Positions 51,422 through 60,183 of a stretch of DNA of 64,000 nucleotides are shown here, piece after piece. Within the stretch, counting starts at the first letter, position 1; every line of letters starts with the position of its first letter. Under the pieces are notes generated by a model. It had not been told where the DNA came from. It ran no database searches and worked only from the letters and a program-made list of their open reading frames with translations. The position numbers and the translations under genes were made by a program. Source of the DNA: an uncultured Clostridia bacterium (GTDB lineage Bacteria > Bacillota > Clostridia > Christensenellales > Aristaeellaceae). The stretch spans positions 65,690-129,689 of the forward strand of contig CAKTUU010000004.1 in NCBI GenBank assembly GCA_934621505.1, in the 5' to 3' direction.

Positions 51422-51438
51422 CATGAAAACCAGAGCCG

Positions 51439-52182
51439 TCAGGTTTGCGCCGCGCCGTCCACGGACAGAATGGCGCCGGTTATATAGCTGGCCATATCGC
51501 TGGCCAGGAACAAAAACGCGTTGGCCACTTCCTCGGGTTCACCCATACGGCCCAGAGGAATGGGCGCACAGATGCGGTCCACAATTTCCTTGGGCAGGGC
51601 CGCCACCATATCCGTGCGGGTAACTCCGGGAGCCACCGCGTTTACGCGGATGCCCTCGCGGCCCAATTCGCGGGCCAGGCTCTTGGTCAAGCCGTTTACG
51701 GCGAATTTGCTGGTGGGATAGCCCACGCCGCTGGGCTGGCCGTACAGGCTGACCATGGAGCTGGTATTGATGATGCAGCCGCCGCCCTGACCCTTCATAA
51801 CAGATTCCGCGGCCTTGCAGCCGTTAAACACGGCGGTCACATTCAAATCCATAATTTTCTGGAACGCTTCCGGCGTATACTGAGCCAGCGGCTCCCGGGC
51901 GGAAATGCCCGCGTTGTTTACCAGAATATCCAGCCGTCCATAGGCGGCCGCCACCTGATCCACCGCTGCCTTAACCTGGTCATACTGGGCCAGATCTGGG
52001 CACAGGCCCATAACCGGCCAATCAGCATTCTCCGTCTTTAATTCCGCAACGGCCTTGTCCACGGTTTCCGCACGGCTGCCAAACAGGGCTACCTTGGCCC
52101 CGTTTTGCAAAAAGGTGCGCACGATGGCAAGACCAATTCCACGGGTTCCGCCTGTAACAATGGCTACTTTCCCTTGCAGCAT
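51439..52182 (-). CDS. Short-chain dehydrogenase/reductase (FabG-like)
   Basis: A 247-residue classical SDR. Cofactor motif TGGTRGIG at 12-19, NNAG near 90, active-site Ser in INTSSMVS and YxxxK in YPTSK. The C terminus GAILSVDGAAQT is as in FabG. Start ATG 52182 (MLQGKVAIVTGG) with AGAGGAA upstream; the longer reading frame lies in the promoter. It is a single gene with its own promoter and terminator, without fatty-acid genes nearby, so it may reduce another keto-compound. Confidence 0.9.
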   Translation of the reverse strand: MLQGKVAIVTGGTRGIGLAIVRTFLQNGAKVALFGSRAETVDKAVAELKTENADWPVMGLCPDLAQYDQVKAAVDQVAAAYGRLDILVNNAGISAREPLAQYTPEAFQKIMDLNVTAVFNGCKAAESVMKGQGGGCIINTSSMVSLYGQPSGVGYPTSKFAVNGLTKSLARELGREGIRVNAVAPGVTRTDMVAALPKEIVDRICAPIPLGRMGEPEEVANAFLFLASDMASYITGAILSVDGAAQT

Positions 52183-52240
52183 AAAGGGTTCCTCTTTATT
52201 TATAACGCATGCGGCACGCTTTTGGCCGTCTTTGTGTTTG

Positions 52241-52269
52241 ATGATAGCACGCTCTTGTGAAAAAATCAA
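52241..52269 (-). promoter_or_regulatory. Promoter of the SDR gene
   Basis: Minus strand TTGATT (52269-52264), 17-bp spacer, TATCAT (52246-52241). The -35 overlaps the stop codon of the esterase-like gene upstream. Confidence 0.65.
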
Positions 52270-53021
52270 CAATCAATTTGAGCGTCCGGATGCAAAAAGG
52301 CCAGCAGCTGATCCCCATATGCATTAATGCGCTCGTGAATATATTTGGGGTACAGTAAATGCTTCACCGGGCCATGCACCGCGCGGTAAACCGCCGCCTG
52401 CTTTTCCGGCGGCGCGACCGCGTCCATGCCGCAGGTAGCCATCAGCACAGGGCAGGCAATCAGGCTGGCAAAGCGCGCACAATCCTGCCAGGGGCCGCTG
52501 CACAGCGGGTTTTGCACGGCGCATTTCTCCACCGGAAACAGCGCCGCCACAGCCATCGCCAGCGTACCGCCCAAGCCCTCGCCCCAGGCAACCGCCCCGC
52601 AGGTGTGGGGCAGATCAAAGCCCACATGCGCCGCCGTCAGCGCATCGGTATAGGTTTGCCGCGCCGTAGCGCCTTCCGGGCGGTTTTGCAGCGCCAGCAC
52701 GCCATAGCCCAAAGCAATAAACCGGGTCATGTGGTACCAGCCCCGCACCGGGCAGGTCGCATCGTGATACATCAGCACCAGCGGAGCCTTTTCCAAATGG
52801 GCCGGACGAATATACCGGGCGTACAGCGTAACGCCGTCCGTGGCCTGAAACGCCAGGGTTTCATAGACCGCCATGGGGTTGCCGGCTGCATAGGGCAGGT
52901 GAACGACCGGGCCGTACTCCGCTGCCTTTTCCTTTTGGGTCTGCCATTCAGCAGTCCATTCTTCTTCCGCGCAAATCGGGGTAAGCTCCTGCACCAGCGC
53001 GTCCCATTCCTTGCGAATCAT
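52266..53021 (-). CDS. CE7-like alpha/beta hydrolase lacking the nucleophile serine
   Basis: A 251-residue alpha/beta-hydrolase related to acetyl xylan esterases and to its upstream neighbour, but shorter at the N terminus. Where the family has GxSQGG (GASQGG in the neighbour), this protein reads WGEGLGG, so the nucleophile Ser is replaced by Gly. The Asp/His region is partly kept (CGMDAVAPP, KYIHERINAY). It starts within the stop codon of the upstream gene (ATGA), so the two are coupled. It may be a non-catalytic partner or a decaying paralogue. Confidence 0.75.
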   Translation of the reverse strand: MIRKEWDALVQELTPICAEEEWTAEWQTQKEKAAEYGPVVHLPYAAGNPMAVYETLAFQATDGVTLYARYIRPAHLEKAPLVLMYHDATCPVRGWYHMTRFIALGYGVLALQNRPEGATARQTYTDALTAAHVGFDLPHTCGAVAWGEGLGGTLAMAVAALFPVEKCAVQNPLCSGPWQDCARFASLIACPVLMATCGMDAVAPPEKQAAVYRAVHGPVKHLLYPKYIHERINAYGDQLLAFLHPDAQIDC

Positions 53022-53968
53022 TGCTTCTTCGCCTCCTTTGTGAAAAACGACAGCAGCGCGTCGTCAAAGGCCTGAATTTCCTCATGGCCGAAGCCGGGGT
53101 AAAAAAGGCGCTCCTTGGGACATTGCAGCTGGTTGTACACCGCGTCCTGGGTTATGGGCGGGCAAACGTCATCCTCCAGACCGGTGCCGAACAGCACCTG
53201 ACAGCGGACGCGGGAGGCCAAGTTATGGACATCGATGTACCCCAGCTTGGTAAACCATTCCTTTTCCCGGGAGCCGTCCGGGTCAAACCAGTGGGAATAA
53301 TAGCGCAGTCCCTCGTAGGCGATGGCGTCCGCCCCTATTTCCCACACCTTTTGAAAATCACTGAGAAACGGGTACAGAATGGCCGCCCTGCTGGGCAGAT
53401 CCGGGTTCAGGGCCGCGCAGGCCAGCCCCAGCCCGCCGCCCTGCGACGCGCCGTTGACGCACACCCGCCCCAGGTCGATTTCCTCCATCTTGCGGACAAT
53501 GCGGCACAGCAGACGGATATTCTGGTACAGGCGCACATAGTACAAATCCTTGGGATCCCCCTCCAGACCGGCTACGATATGGCCGGTCACGGTGGTTCCC
53601 TCATAGCCGCCTACATCCTGCCCCCTGCCGCCCTGACCCGGGCATTCCATGGCCAGCACGGCAAAGCCCATGCCGGCGAAGGAGCTTAATTCCAGCCAGC
53701 TGCGGGCAGCCCCCGGATAGCCGTGAAACTGCAAAATCAGAGGCAGCGGCCCTTCCTGCCTGGGCCGCAGGTATTTGGCGTAAATCATGCCGCCGCGCAC
53801 GCCCCGAAACCACAAATCCCAAAACTCACAGGTGGAATAGGACGGAACCCGCGCCGGGGTAAAGCGGTAATCCAGCGGCAGCGTGTCCGCCTCCGCCATG
53901 CGCGCGTCCCAAAAATCGTCAAAATCCGCCGGTTTGGGGGTCGTACCCAGATAAAGCTGTTCCATCAT
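53018..53968 (-). CDS. Acetyl xylan esterase / cephalosporin deacetylase family (CE7)
   Basis: A 316-residue cytoplasmic esterase that removes acetyl groups from xylo-oligosaccharides or similar. Landmarks: PLILQFHGYPG (oxyanion region), VCVNGASQGGGLGLACA with nucleophile Ser, TGLEDDVCPP with the catalytic Asp, and FGHEEIQAF with His. It has the expected ~320-residue length. GGAG lies 9 nt before ATG 53968. First gene of a two-gene unit with the serine-less paralogue; divergent from azlCD. Confidence 0.9.
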   Translation of the reverse strand: MMEQLYLGTTPKPADFDDFWDARMAEADTLPLDYRFTPARVPSYSTCEFWDLWFRGVRGGMIYAKYLRPRQEGPLPLILQFHGYPGAARSWLELSSFAGMGFAVLAMECPGQGGRGQDVGGYEGTTVTGHIVAGLEGDPKDLYYVRLYQNIRLLCRIVRKMEEIDLGRVCVNGASQGGGLGLACAALNPDLPSRAAILYPFLSDFQKVWEIGADAIAYEGLRYYSHWFDPDGSREKEWFTKLGYIDVHNLASRVRCQVLFGTGLEDDVCPPITQDAVYNQLQCPKERLFYPGFGHEEIQAFDDALLSFFTKEAKKQ

Positions 53969-54064
53969 ACCCTACGCTCCTTTTTGGTCGTCTTGAGCTT
54001 TTGCATTCTCCTTTACACGGTCAAATTCCTTCCTTGTTTGCCATCTTGCACCAAAAAAGGAGGG

Positions 54065-54087
54065 ATTTCGCCCCGGGTTGGCGAAAT
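54065..54087 (+). promoter_or_regulatory. Small hairpin in the azlC leader
   Basis: ATTTCGCC and GGCGAAAT, 8-bp stem with 7-nt loop, 50 nt before azlC, followed by a T-run GACGTTTTTT. Possible attenuator; no clear promoter was identified. Confidence 0.4.
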
Positions 54088-54136
54088 GCTTGACGTTTTT
54101 TACGGCGATTTGATGGATGTAAGGAGGGCAAGAGGG

Positions 54137-54832
54137 ATGAAAAAGTCGTCCGCTTTCAGCCGTGCCTTTCACGCTTCCCTGCCGGTGATGACGGGCTATC
54201 TGGTGCTGGGCAGCGGTTTTGGCATTCTGATGCAGGCCAAGGGCTACCCCTGGTGGCTGGCCGTGGCGATGAGCGTTACCATTTACGCGGGCTCCATGCA
54301 GTATGTAACGGTGGAACTGCTCACCGGCGGCGCGTCCCTGCTGACCGCCGCCCTGATAACCCTGATGGTGAACGTGCGCCACCTGTTTTACGGCGTAGCC
54401 ATGCTGGACAAGTACCAGCCTGCCGGCAAATACAAGCCCTACCTGATTTACGCCCTGACGGACGAAACTTTTTCCCTGGTGTGCTCCCCCGCCCTGCCGC
54501 CGGATGTGTCCTACGCGGCCTATGCCTTTTGGGTATCGCTGCTGGACCAGCTGTACTGGGTGGCGGGCACCGCGGCGGGCGCGCTGATTGGCAGCGTTGT
54601 TTCCTTTAATACCACCGGCATCGATTTTTCCATGACGGCGCTGTTTGTGGTCATTCTGGTGGAGCAGTGGGAAAAGACCCGGGAGCACCGTCCCGCCCTG
54701 CTGGGCCTTGGCATTTCCGCCCTGTGCCTGGTGCTTTTCGGCTCCTCCAGCTTTTTGATTCCCGCCATGGCGGGCATTACCATCGCGCTGCTGGCCATGC
54801 GCCGTTCCCTGCAGGGAGGTGTGGACCTATGA
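54137..54832 (+). CDS. azlC: Branched-chain amino acid exporter, large subunit
   Basis: A 231-residue membrane protein of the AzlC family that, with AzlD, exports branched-chain amino acids or analogues. Typical elements: PVMTGYLVLGSGFGILM at the first span, IYAGSMQYVTVELL, and MVNVRHLFYG. AAGGAGG and GAGGG precede the ATG at 54137; the long in-frame extension upstream is noncoding. AzlD begins in its last codon. Confidence 0.93.
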   Translation: MKKSSAFSRAFHASLPVMTGYLVLGSGFGILMQAKGYPWWLAVAMSVTIYAGSMQYVTVELLTGGASLLTAALITLMVNVRHLFYGVAMLDKYQPAGKYKPYLIYALTDETFSLVCSPALPPDVSYAAYAFWVSLLDQLYWVAGTAAGALIGSVVSFNTTGIDFSMTALFVVILVEQWEKTREHRPALLGLGISALCLVLFGSSSFLIPAMAGITIALLAMRRSLQGGVDL

Positions 54833-55149
54833 CCCGTTCGCTGCTGCTGATCGCCGTTGTTTCCATCGTTACCATCGCGCTGCGTTTTCTGCCCTTTGTC
54901 ATGTTTCGCGACCGCACGCCGCAAACGGTGCTGTATCTGGGCAAGGTGTTGCCCTGCGCCATTATGGGCATGCTGGTGATATACTGTCTGAAGGACACGG
55001 ACTTTACATCCCTGTCCGGCTGGGCGCCCCAGGCCATTTCCGTGGCGCTGGTGGTTGCGCTGCACCGCCTGAAGCACAACACCCTGCTATCCATCCTGGC
55101 GGGCACGGTATGCTATATGCTGCTGGTGCAGCTGGTGTTTGCCGCCTGA
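54829..55149 (+). CDS. azlD: Branched-chain amino acid exporter, small subunit
   Basis: A 106-residue membrane protein with four spans and the AzlD hallmark ALRFLPFVMF near residue 18. The ATG overlaps the azlC stop (ATGA), so the two subunits are translated together. Length normal. Confidence 0.93.
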   Translation: MTRSLLLIAVVSIVTIALRFLPFVMFRDRTPQTVLYLGKVLPCAIMGMLVIYCLKDTDFTSLSGWAPQAISVALVVALHRLKHNTLLSILAGTVCYMLLVQLVFAA

Positions 55150-55212
55150 TGCAGGAAACGCCAGCCGCCGCGTAGAATGTAATGGAATATCCTATCGATT
55201 TTGGAGGGAGCC

Positions 55213-56256
55213 ATGTATAAAACCGGTGTTTATTTCGGCCGATTTTTGCCCCCGCACCGGGGTCATCTGTATCAAATGATTGAGGCGTCCACCCGCTGTG
55301 AAAAGCTGGTGGTGGTCATTTCCGATAACGCGAACCAGACCCGGGAAATTTGCCGGCAAAACGGCCTGCCGGAAATTTCCTACCGGCTGCGCAAGCAGTG
55401 GATTTCCCAGCAGATACAGGATATATCCCACATTGTGGTACGGGTGCTGGACGAAACGGATATTCCCGTTTATCCGGACGGCTGGGAACTATGGAGCCAG
55501 CGTATGCGCCAGGTGGTAGGCGAGCCAATCGACGCGTTTTTTGTAGGCGATATGGAGTACGGTCAAACCCTGGCCACCTATTTCCCGGAATCCCGGGTGG
55601 AGCTGTTTGACCCCAGCCGGACCCGCTATCCCATCTCCGCCACGGATATCCGGGAAAACATTCTGGGCAACTGGCACTATATTCTGGGCGCGGCCCGTCC
55701 CTTCTTTGCCAAAAAGGTGCTGATCGCCGGGACGGAAAGCTGTGGCAAAACCACCCTGACAAAGTGCCTGGCCAAATTGTACAACACCTCCTGGTCGGAG
55801 GAGGTAGGCCGCTACTATGCCCGGGATTATCTGGGCAATGACGAAACCATCTATACCGACGAGGACTTCAGCCGCATCGCCCATATCCAGTACGAGCAGG
55901 ATTACCACGCCCTGCGCACCGCCAATAAGGTCTGCTTCTTTGACACCGACGCCACCTATACCGATTATTTCAGCGAATTGTACATGGGCCACCGCAACGA
56001 GCTGGTGGAAAAGTACATCGACCATAACCGCTACGACCTGCTGATTTACCTGACCCCGGATGTGAAATGGGTGGCCGACGGCCAGCGGCTGAACGGCGAG
56101 GAGGAGAAGCGCCGCAAGCTCAGCAAGCGTTTATACGACATGTATGTCAGCTATGGCTTTGGCGGCAAAATCGTGGTGGTCAGCGGCAGCTACGAGCAGC
56201 GGCTGGCCCAGGCCATCGACCTGGTGGATACCCTGCTGGAAGGCGCTCAGCCCTGA
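55213..56256 (+). CDS. nadR: Bifunctional NMN adenylyltransferase / nicotinamide riboside kinase
   Basis: A 347-residue NadR-like enzyme without the N-terminal DNA-binding domain of enterobacterial NadR. The N-terminal nucleotidyltransferase has GVYFGRFLPPHRGH (HxGH) and the RYPISATDIREN (ISSTxxR-like) motif; the C-terminal kinase has a Walker A GTESCGKTTLTK near residue 178. It salvages nicotinamide riboside to NAD. GGAGGGAG precedes ATG 55213. No PnuC transporter gene lies nearby. Confidence 0.93.
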   Translation: MYKTGVYFGRFLPPHRGHLYQMIEASTRCEKLVVVISDNANQTREICRQNGLPEISYRLRKQWISQQIQDISHIVVRVLDETDIPVYPDGWELWSQRMRQVVGEPIDAFFVGDMEYGQTLATYFPESRVELFDPSRTRYPISATDIRENILGNWHYILGAARPFFAKKVLIAGTESCGKTTLTKCLAKLYNTSWSEEVGRYYARDYLGNDETIYTDEDFSRIAHIQYEQDYHALRTANKVCFFDTDATYTDYFSELYMGHRNELVEKYIDHNRYDLLIYLTPDVKWVADGQRLNGEEEKRRKLSKRLYDMYVSYGFGGKIVVVSGSYEQRLAQAIDLVDTLLEGAQP

Positions 56257-56291
56257 AAAGGTACCAATTTTTCCATCTCCCTTTTTCGCTA

Positions 56292-56320
56292 TTGACAGGG
56301 CGGGCAAGGGTCCCTATAAT
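56292..56320 (+). promoter_or_regulatory. Promoter of the 6S RNA gene
   Basis: TTGACA, 17-bp spacer, TATAAT: full consensus, as expected for an abundant RNA. Confidence 0.9.
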
Positions 56321-56326
56321 AGGAAC

Positions 56327-56520
56327 AGAGCTTCCTGAGGTGTGCGCCAGGGCCTTGTTTTTACCCACATCTTCTTAAACGGAGCCCGCGTTCGTTGGCA
56401 GGATGTCATGCCCCCGTTTCTTTACGAATCGCCAGGGGAAGGCAGATCGTCATGATAGGGCAACCGGCCTGCTAAACATAGCGGGTGAAAAAACGGGTAC
56501 AGCGGCACTTTGGGTCTCCA
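56327..56520 (+). ncRNA. ssrS: 6S RNA
   Basis: About 194 nt between a consensus promoter and a terminator, without an ORF. The 5' arm TTCCTGAGGTGTGCGCCAGG matches the style of known 6S RNAs (E. coli TCTGAGATGTTCGC); CCTGAGGTG pairs completely with CACTTTGGG near the 3' end (G-U pairs included), giving the long closing helix around a central region. The length is typical (180-200 nt). Known role: mimics an open promoter and binds housekeeping RNA polymerase in stationary phase. The exact ends are estimates. Confidence 0.82.
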
Positions 56521-56521
56521 T

Positions 56522-56555
56522 GAGCTTTCCGTCAACTGGATGGAAGCTCTTTTTT
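56522..56555 (+). terminator. Terminator of the 6S RNA gene
   Basis: GAGCTT and AAGCTC with extended partial pairing, followed by TTTTTT. Confidence 0.85.
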
Positions 56556-56578
56556 CATACATGCATTCGTTTTTTCTC

Positions 56579-56606
56579 TTGCGCAGCCTGCGCATCATGC
56601 TATAAT
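56579..56606 (+). promoter_or_regulatory. Promoter of cmk-plsC
   Basis: TTGCGC, 16-bp spacer, TATAAT, about 40 nt before the start codon. The stretch 56257-56646 otherwise holds only the 6S RNA unit. Confidence 0.65.
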
Positions 56607-56646
56607 ATAGAAATTGTGCAAACCATTGATACAGGAAGGACGGTTT

Positions 56647-57960
56647 GTGAGCATGATTTATACCATTGCCATTGACGGCCCTGTAGGCGCGGGCAAAAGC
56701 TCGGTCGCGGACCAGGTGGCCCGGCGGCTGGGCGTTTTGCATCTGGACACGGGCGCTATGTACCGCGCCTTTGCCTACCAGGCGGTGCAGCAGCATATTG
56801 ATCTGGCGGACGCGGTCGCTTTGGAAAACCTGACCCGTCAATGCATGCCCGATGTACGGTTTCAGGACGGGCGGCAGCATACCTATATCGCCGGTCAGGA
56901 CGTTACCAGCCTGATTCGCACGCCGGAAGTCAGCATGGCGGCCAGCACGGTTTCCAAGCAGGGCTGTGTGCGCCAGGCCATGGTGGCCCAGCAGCAGGCC
57001 ATGGCCAAAAAGCAAAGCATGATTCTGGACGGGCGGGATATCGGCACGCGGGTGCTGCCGGACGCTACCCTGAAAATCTTTTTGACCGCCACGCCGGAAG
57101 CCCGGGCCAAGCGCCGCTTTGAGGAATTGCAAAAGAAGGGCGACCCGTCCACCTACCAGCAGGTGCTGGAGGACGTGATTCGCCGGGACGAACAGGATAC
57201 CACCCGGGAGGTGGACCCTCTGCGCCCCGCCGACGACGCGCAGCTGCTGGACACCTCCGATTTAACCCAGCAGCAGGTGGTAGACGAAATTCTGCGCCGG
57301 TTTGATTTGCGCATGGGCCGCCATCCCCGGCGGGAGGAGCCCTTCACCTGGCTGTACCGCTTCATCCGCCGGCTGGCCTGCATGGTGTTTGCGTTTTTGA
57401 TGCCGGTGAAGGTGCATCACCTGGAGCGGGCGCAGATGGACGCGCCGTATATCCTGATCTGCAACCATCAGGACATGCTGGACCCGCTGATTCTGATGCG
57501 CAGCTGCTACCGCTACCATATCCGCTTTATGGGCAAAAAGGAACTGGCCTCCAACGCCTTTACCAAGTGGCTGTTTGGCCAGGCCCTGATGATTACCGTG
57601 GACCGGCACCACACCGACATGGGCGCCATCCGTTCCGCCCTGAAGGTGCTGAAGCAGGGACATGTGCTGGGCATCTTCCCCGAGGGAACCCGGCACAAGC
57701 AGGGCGTTATGCAGGATATGGAAAGCGGCATTGCCATGCTGGCGCTGCTCGGCGGCGCAAAGCTGCTGCCCGCCTATATCACCGGGCGGCCCCGGCTGTT
57801 TCGTCCCATTCACCTGTATTACGGCCAGCCCGTCTCTCTGGCGGATCTGGCCGCGCAGGGCGTAAACAAGGAAAGCTGCGACGCCGTGATGCAGCGCATT
57901 ACCAGCCTTTATCAGGATATGGTGGCGCAGCACCGGCAAGCCGACGCGCCGTCTGTTTAA
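56647..57960 (+). CDS. cmk-plsC: Cytidylate kinase fused to 1-acylglycerol-3-phosphate acyltransferase
   Basis: One uninterrupted frame of 437 residues. Residues 1-225: CMP/dCMP kinase with IAIDGPVGAGKSSVADQVA (P-loop), HLDTGAMYRA and DGRDIGTRVLPD. Residues 245-437: PlsC-type acyltransferase with a membrane-associated segment, the NHQDMLDPL box (NHxxxxD) and FPEGTR. In many Clostridia the two are separate neighbours; here they are fused, joining pyrimidine nucleotide and phosphatidic acid synthesis in one chain. GTG 56647 lies 7 nt after GGAAGG; ATG 56653 is the alternative. ispH-rpsA follows. Confidence 0.9.
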   Translation: MSMIYTIAIDGPVGAGKSSVADQVARRLGVLHLDTGAMYRAFAYQAVQQHIDLADAVALENLTRQCMPDVRFQDGRQHTYIAGQDVTSLIRTPEVSMAASTVSKQGCVRQAMVAQQQAMAKKQSMILDGRDIGTRVLPDATLKIFLTATPEARAKRRFEELQKKGDPSTYQQVLEDVIRRDEQDTTREVDPLRPADDAQLLDTSDLTQQQVVDEILRRFDLRMGRHPRREEPFTWLYRFIRRLACMVFAFLMPVKVHHLERAQMDAPYILICNHQDMLDPLILMRSCYRYHIRFMGKKELASNAFTKWLFGQALMITVDRHHTDMGAIRSALKVLKQGHVLGIFPEGTRHKQGVMQDMESGIAMLALLGGAKLLPAYITGRPRLFRPIHLYYGQPVSLADLAAQGVNKESCDAVMQRITSLYQDMVAQHRQADAPSV

Positions 57961-58062
57961 TGCAAAAGTGTCAAAATTTTTCTGCGAAATTTCCCTCGAA
58001 AAAGAAGGAAATTGCAAAGCGGCGGCGAATAAGCTGATTGATATGGTTTGGAGGACGGTTCT

Positions 58063-60087
58063 ATGCCGATTTCAGTAGCGCGGCACGCGGGCTTCTGCAT
58101 GGGGGTTCAGCGGGCCGTGGACGGAGCCATGAAGGCCGCGGGCGCCGGAAAAAGAATTGTATCCTTTGGAGAGCTGGCGCATAACCCGGAAGTCATTCAA
58201 AAGCTTCGTTCCGTCGGTATTGAGGTCATTCAGAACGTAGAGGAAGCCCGCGGTCAGGTGGTGCTGATTCGCAGCCACGGCGTATCGCCGGATGTAACCC
58301 GCCGTTTAAACCAGGTCGCCAGCCAGGTGATCGACCTGACCTGTCCCTTCGTTGCCCGGCTGCATAAAGTGGTGGAGCAATACAGCGCCGACGGGTCCCC
58401 CGTTATTTTAATCGGGCAAAGCGATCACCCGGAGGTCGTCGGCACCATCGGTTATGGTCACGGGCCGGTCTATACGGTGCATGACGCCGCTCAGGCGGCC
58501 GCGCTGCCTCATTTATCCCGGGCGCTGGCCGTTTCACAAACCACCTTCCCCCATGAGCGCTGGGAGGAGATTTTGCCCATCCTTCACAGCCGTGTGGACG
58601 ATTTGACGGTGCAGGACACCATATGCACCGCCACCGCCCTGCGCCAGAGCGAGGCCAAGAAACTTGCCTCCCGGGTGGACGCGATGCTGGTAGTAGGCGG
58701 ACTGGGCAGCGCCAATACCCGCAAGCTGTACGAAACGTGCAAATCCATTTGCGGGCGTACCCTTTTGGTAGAGCGTGCGGCGGATATTCCGCCGGGCTTT
58801 GCAAATATCAATTCGGATTCCATAGGAATTACCGCCGGCGCCAGCACGCCGGATTGGTCACTTAAGGAGGTTGTCACACGCATGACTGACAAGGAAGTAT
58901 TGGACCAGGTTTCCACCGAGGAGGCTGAAAAGAACAGCTTTATGGCTGATGTGGAAGCAACGCTGGTCAAGATCCGCCCCGGCCAGACCGTTACCGGCAC
59001 TGTGGTACAGGTTACCGATGACGAAGTCTGCGTCAACATCGGCTACAAGAGCGATGGGCTGATCAAACGCGAAGACCTGGTAACCGAAGATGTGAAGCTG
59101 GGCGACGAAATTGAAGTGGAGGTCGTCAAGGTAAACGACGGCGAGGGCAACGTGCTGCTGTCTCAGCGTAACATCCTGAACCGCAAGGCCTTTGCCGAGC
59201 TTGTCGAAAAGTACGAAAAAGGCGAGTATGTCGAGGGTGTGGGCAAGGAAGTCGTCAAGGGCGGCCTGATCTGCATGGTAAACGGCATTCGCGCTTTCGT
59301 GCCTGCGTCTCAGCTCTCCAACCGCTATGTGGAAAAGATCGGCGACTTCGTGGGCCAGACCCTGAAGCTGAAGATCATCGAAATGGACGAGCAGAAGCGC
59401 CGCATCGTGGCCAGCCGCCGCGCTGTCGTGCGTGAGGAAGCCGCCGCCAAGAAGGCGGAAGCCTGGTCCCGTCTGGCCGAGGGCGAAATCGTGCACGGCA
59501 TCGTGCGCCGCCTGACCGACTTTGGCGCGTTTGTGGACCTGGGCGGCGTGGACGGTTTGATTCACGTGACCGACCTGAGCTGGGCTCATGTAAAGCATCC
59601 CTCTGAAATCGTTTCCCCCGACCAGGAAGTGGACGTAAAGGTTCTGAGCCTGGACAAGGATCGCGAGCGCATTCAGCTGGGTCTGAAGCAGCTGCAGCCC
59701 AAGCCCTGGGACCTGGCCCCCGAAAAGTACCCGGCTGGCGCCGTGGTTACCGGCAAGGTTGTGCGTATCACCACCTTTGGCGCGTTTGTGGAGCTGGAGC
59801 CCGGTATTGACGGCCTGATTCACATCAGCCAGTGCGCCCCCACCCGCATCAACAAGGTAGAGGACGCTGTGAACGTGGGCGACGAAGTCACAGTGAAGGT
59901 GCTGAACATCGACCCCGAAGCCAAGCGCATCAGCCTGAGCATTCGTGCTCTGCAGGAGCCTGAGCAGGCCCCCGTGGAGGAAGAACCCGTTCAGGAGCAG
60001 CCCGTGGACAATGGCGAGGAAGCCGTTGCCGTGGACATTGACGCTGTTGGCAAGGCCCTGGAAGCGGAAGCCCAGGAGCAGGAGTAA
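58063..60087 (+). CDS. ispH-rpsA: IspH (HMBPP reductase) fused to ribosomal S1-domain protein
   Basis: A 674-residue fusion. Residues 1-273: 4-hydroxy-3-methylbut-2-enyl diphosphate reductase of the MEP isoprenoid route; the 4Fe-4S cysteines are C12 (GFCMGV), one in DLTCPFV and one in TICTAT, and the substrate motifs SHGVSP and QSDHPEV are present. Residues ~295-620: four S1 RNA-binding domains like RpsA, then an acidic Gln/Glu tail. This fusion is known from Clostridia. TTGGAGG precedes ATG 58063. An internal AAGGAGG before the ATG at 58882 could yield S1 alone. Confidence 0.93.
   Translation: MPISVARHAGFCMGVQRAVDGAMKAAGAGKRIVSFGELAHNPEVIQKLRSVGIEVIQNVEEARGQVVLIRSHGVSPDVTRRLNQVASQVIDLTCPFVARLHKVVEQYSADGSPVILIGQSDHPEVVGTIGYGHGPVYTVHDAAQAAALPHLSRALAVSQTTFPHERWEEILPILHSRVDDLTVQDTICTATALRQSEAKKLASRVDAMLVVGGLGSANTRKLYETCKSICGRTLLVERAADIPPGFANINSDSIGITAGASTPDWSLKEVVTRMTDKEVLDQVSTEEAEKNSFMADVEATLVKIRPGQTVTGTVVQVTDDEVCVNIGYKSDGLIKREDLVTEDVKLGDEIEVEVVKVNDGEGNVLLSQRNILNRKAFAELVEKYEKGEYVEGVGKEVVKGGLICMVNGIRAFVPASQLSNRYVEKIGDFVGQTLKLKIIEMDEQKRRIVASRRAVVREEAAAKKAEAWSRLAEGEIVHGIVRRLTDFGAFVDLGGVDGLIHVTDLSWAHVKHPSEIVSPDQEVDVKVLSLDKDRERIQLGLKQLQPKPWDLAPEKYPAGAVVTGKVVRITTFGAFVELEPGIDGLIHISQCAPTRINKVEDAVNVGDEVTVKVLNIDPEAKRISLSIRALQEPEQAPVEEEPVQEQPVDNGEEAVAVDIDAVGKALEAEAQEQE
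58864..58884 (+). promoter_or_regulatory. Internal ribosome-binding site at the IspH/S1 junction
   Basis: AAGGAGG (58864-58870), 11 nt, ATG 58882 in frame, encoding MTDKEVLDQV, exactly at the domain boundary (codon 274). A perfect Shine-Dalgarno inside a gene at the point where a free rpsA gene would start argues for a second, S1-only product. Confidence 0.6.
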
Positions 60088-60097
60088 GCGTATTGCG

Positions 60098-60129
60098 GCA
60101 GGATTCCGATTGGAATCCTGCTGTTTTTT
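60098..60129 (+). terminator. Terminator of ispH-rpsA
   Basis: GCAGGATTCC and GGAATCCTGC with GATT loop, followed by TGTTTTTTG. Confidence 0.92.
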
Positions 60130-60141
60130 GTTTTTTTCCTG

Positions 60142-60170
60142 TTGACAAGCAGCAAAAACATGTGTATGAT
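60142..60170 (+). promoter_or_regulatory. Promoter of the uracil permease gene
   Basis: TTGACA, 17-bp spacer, TATGAT. Confidence 0.85.
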
Positions 60171-60183
60171 ATGTTACTGGAAA

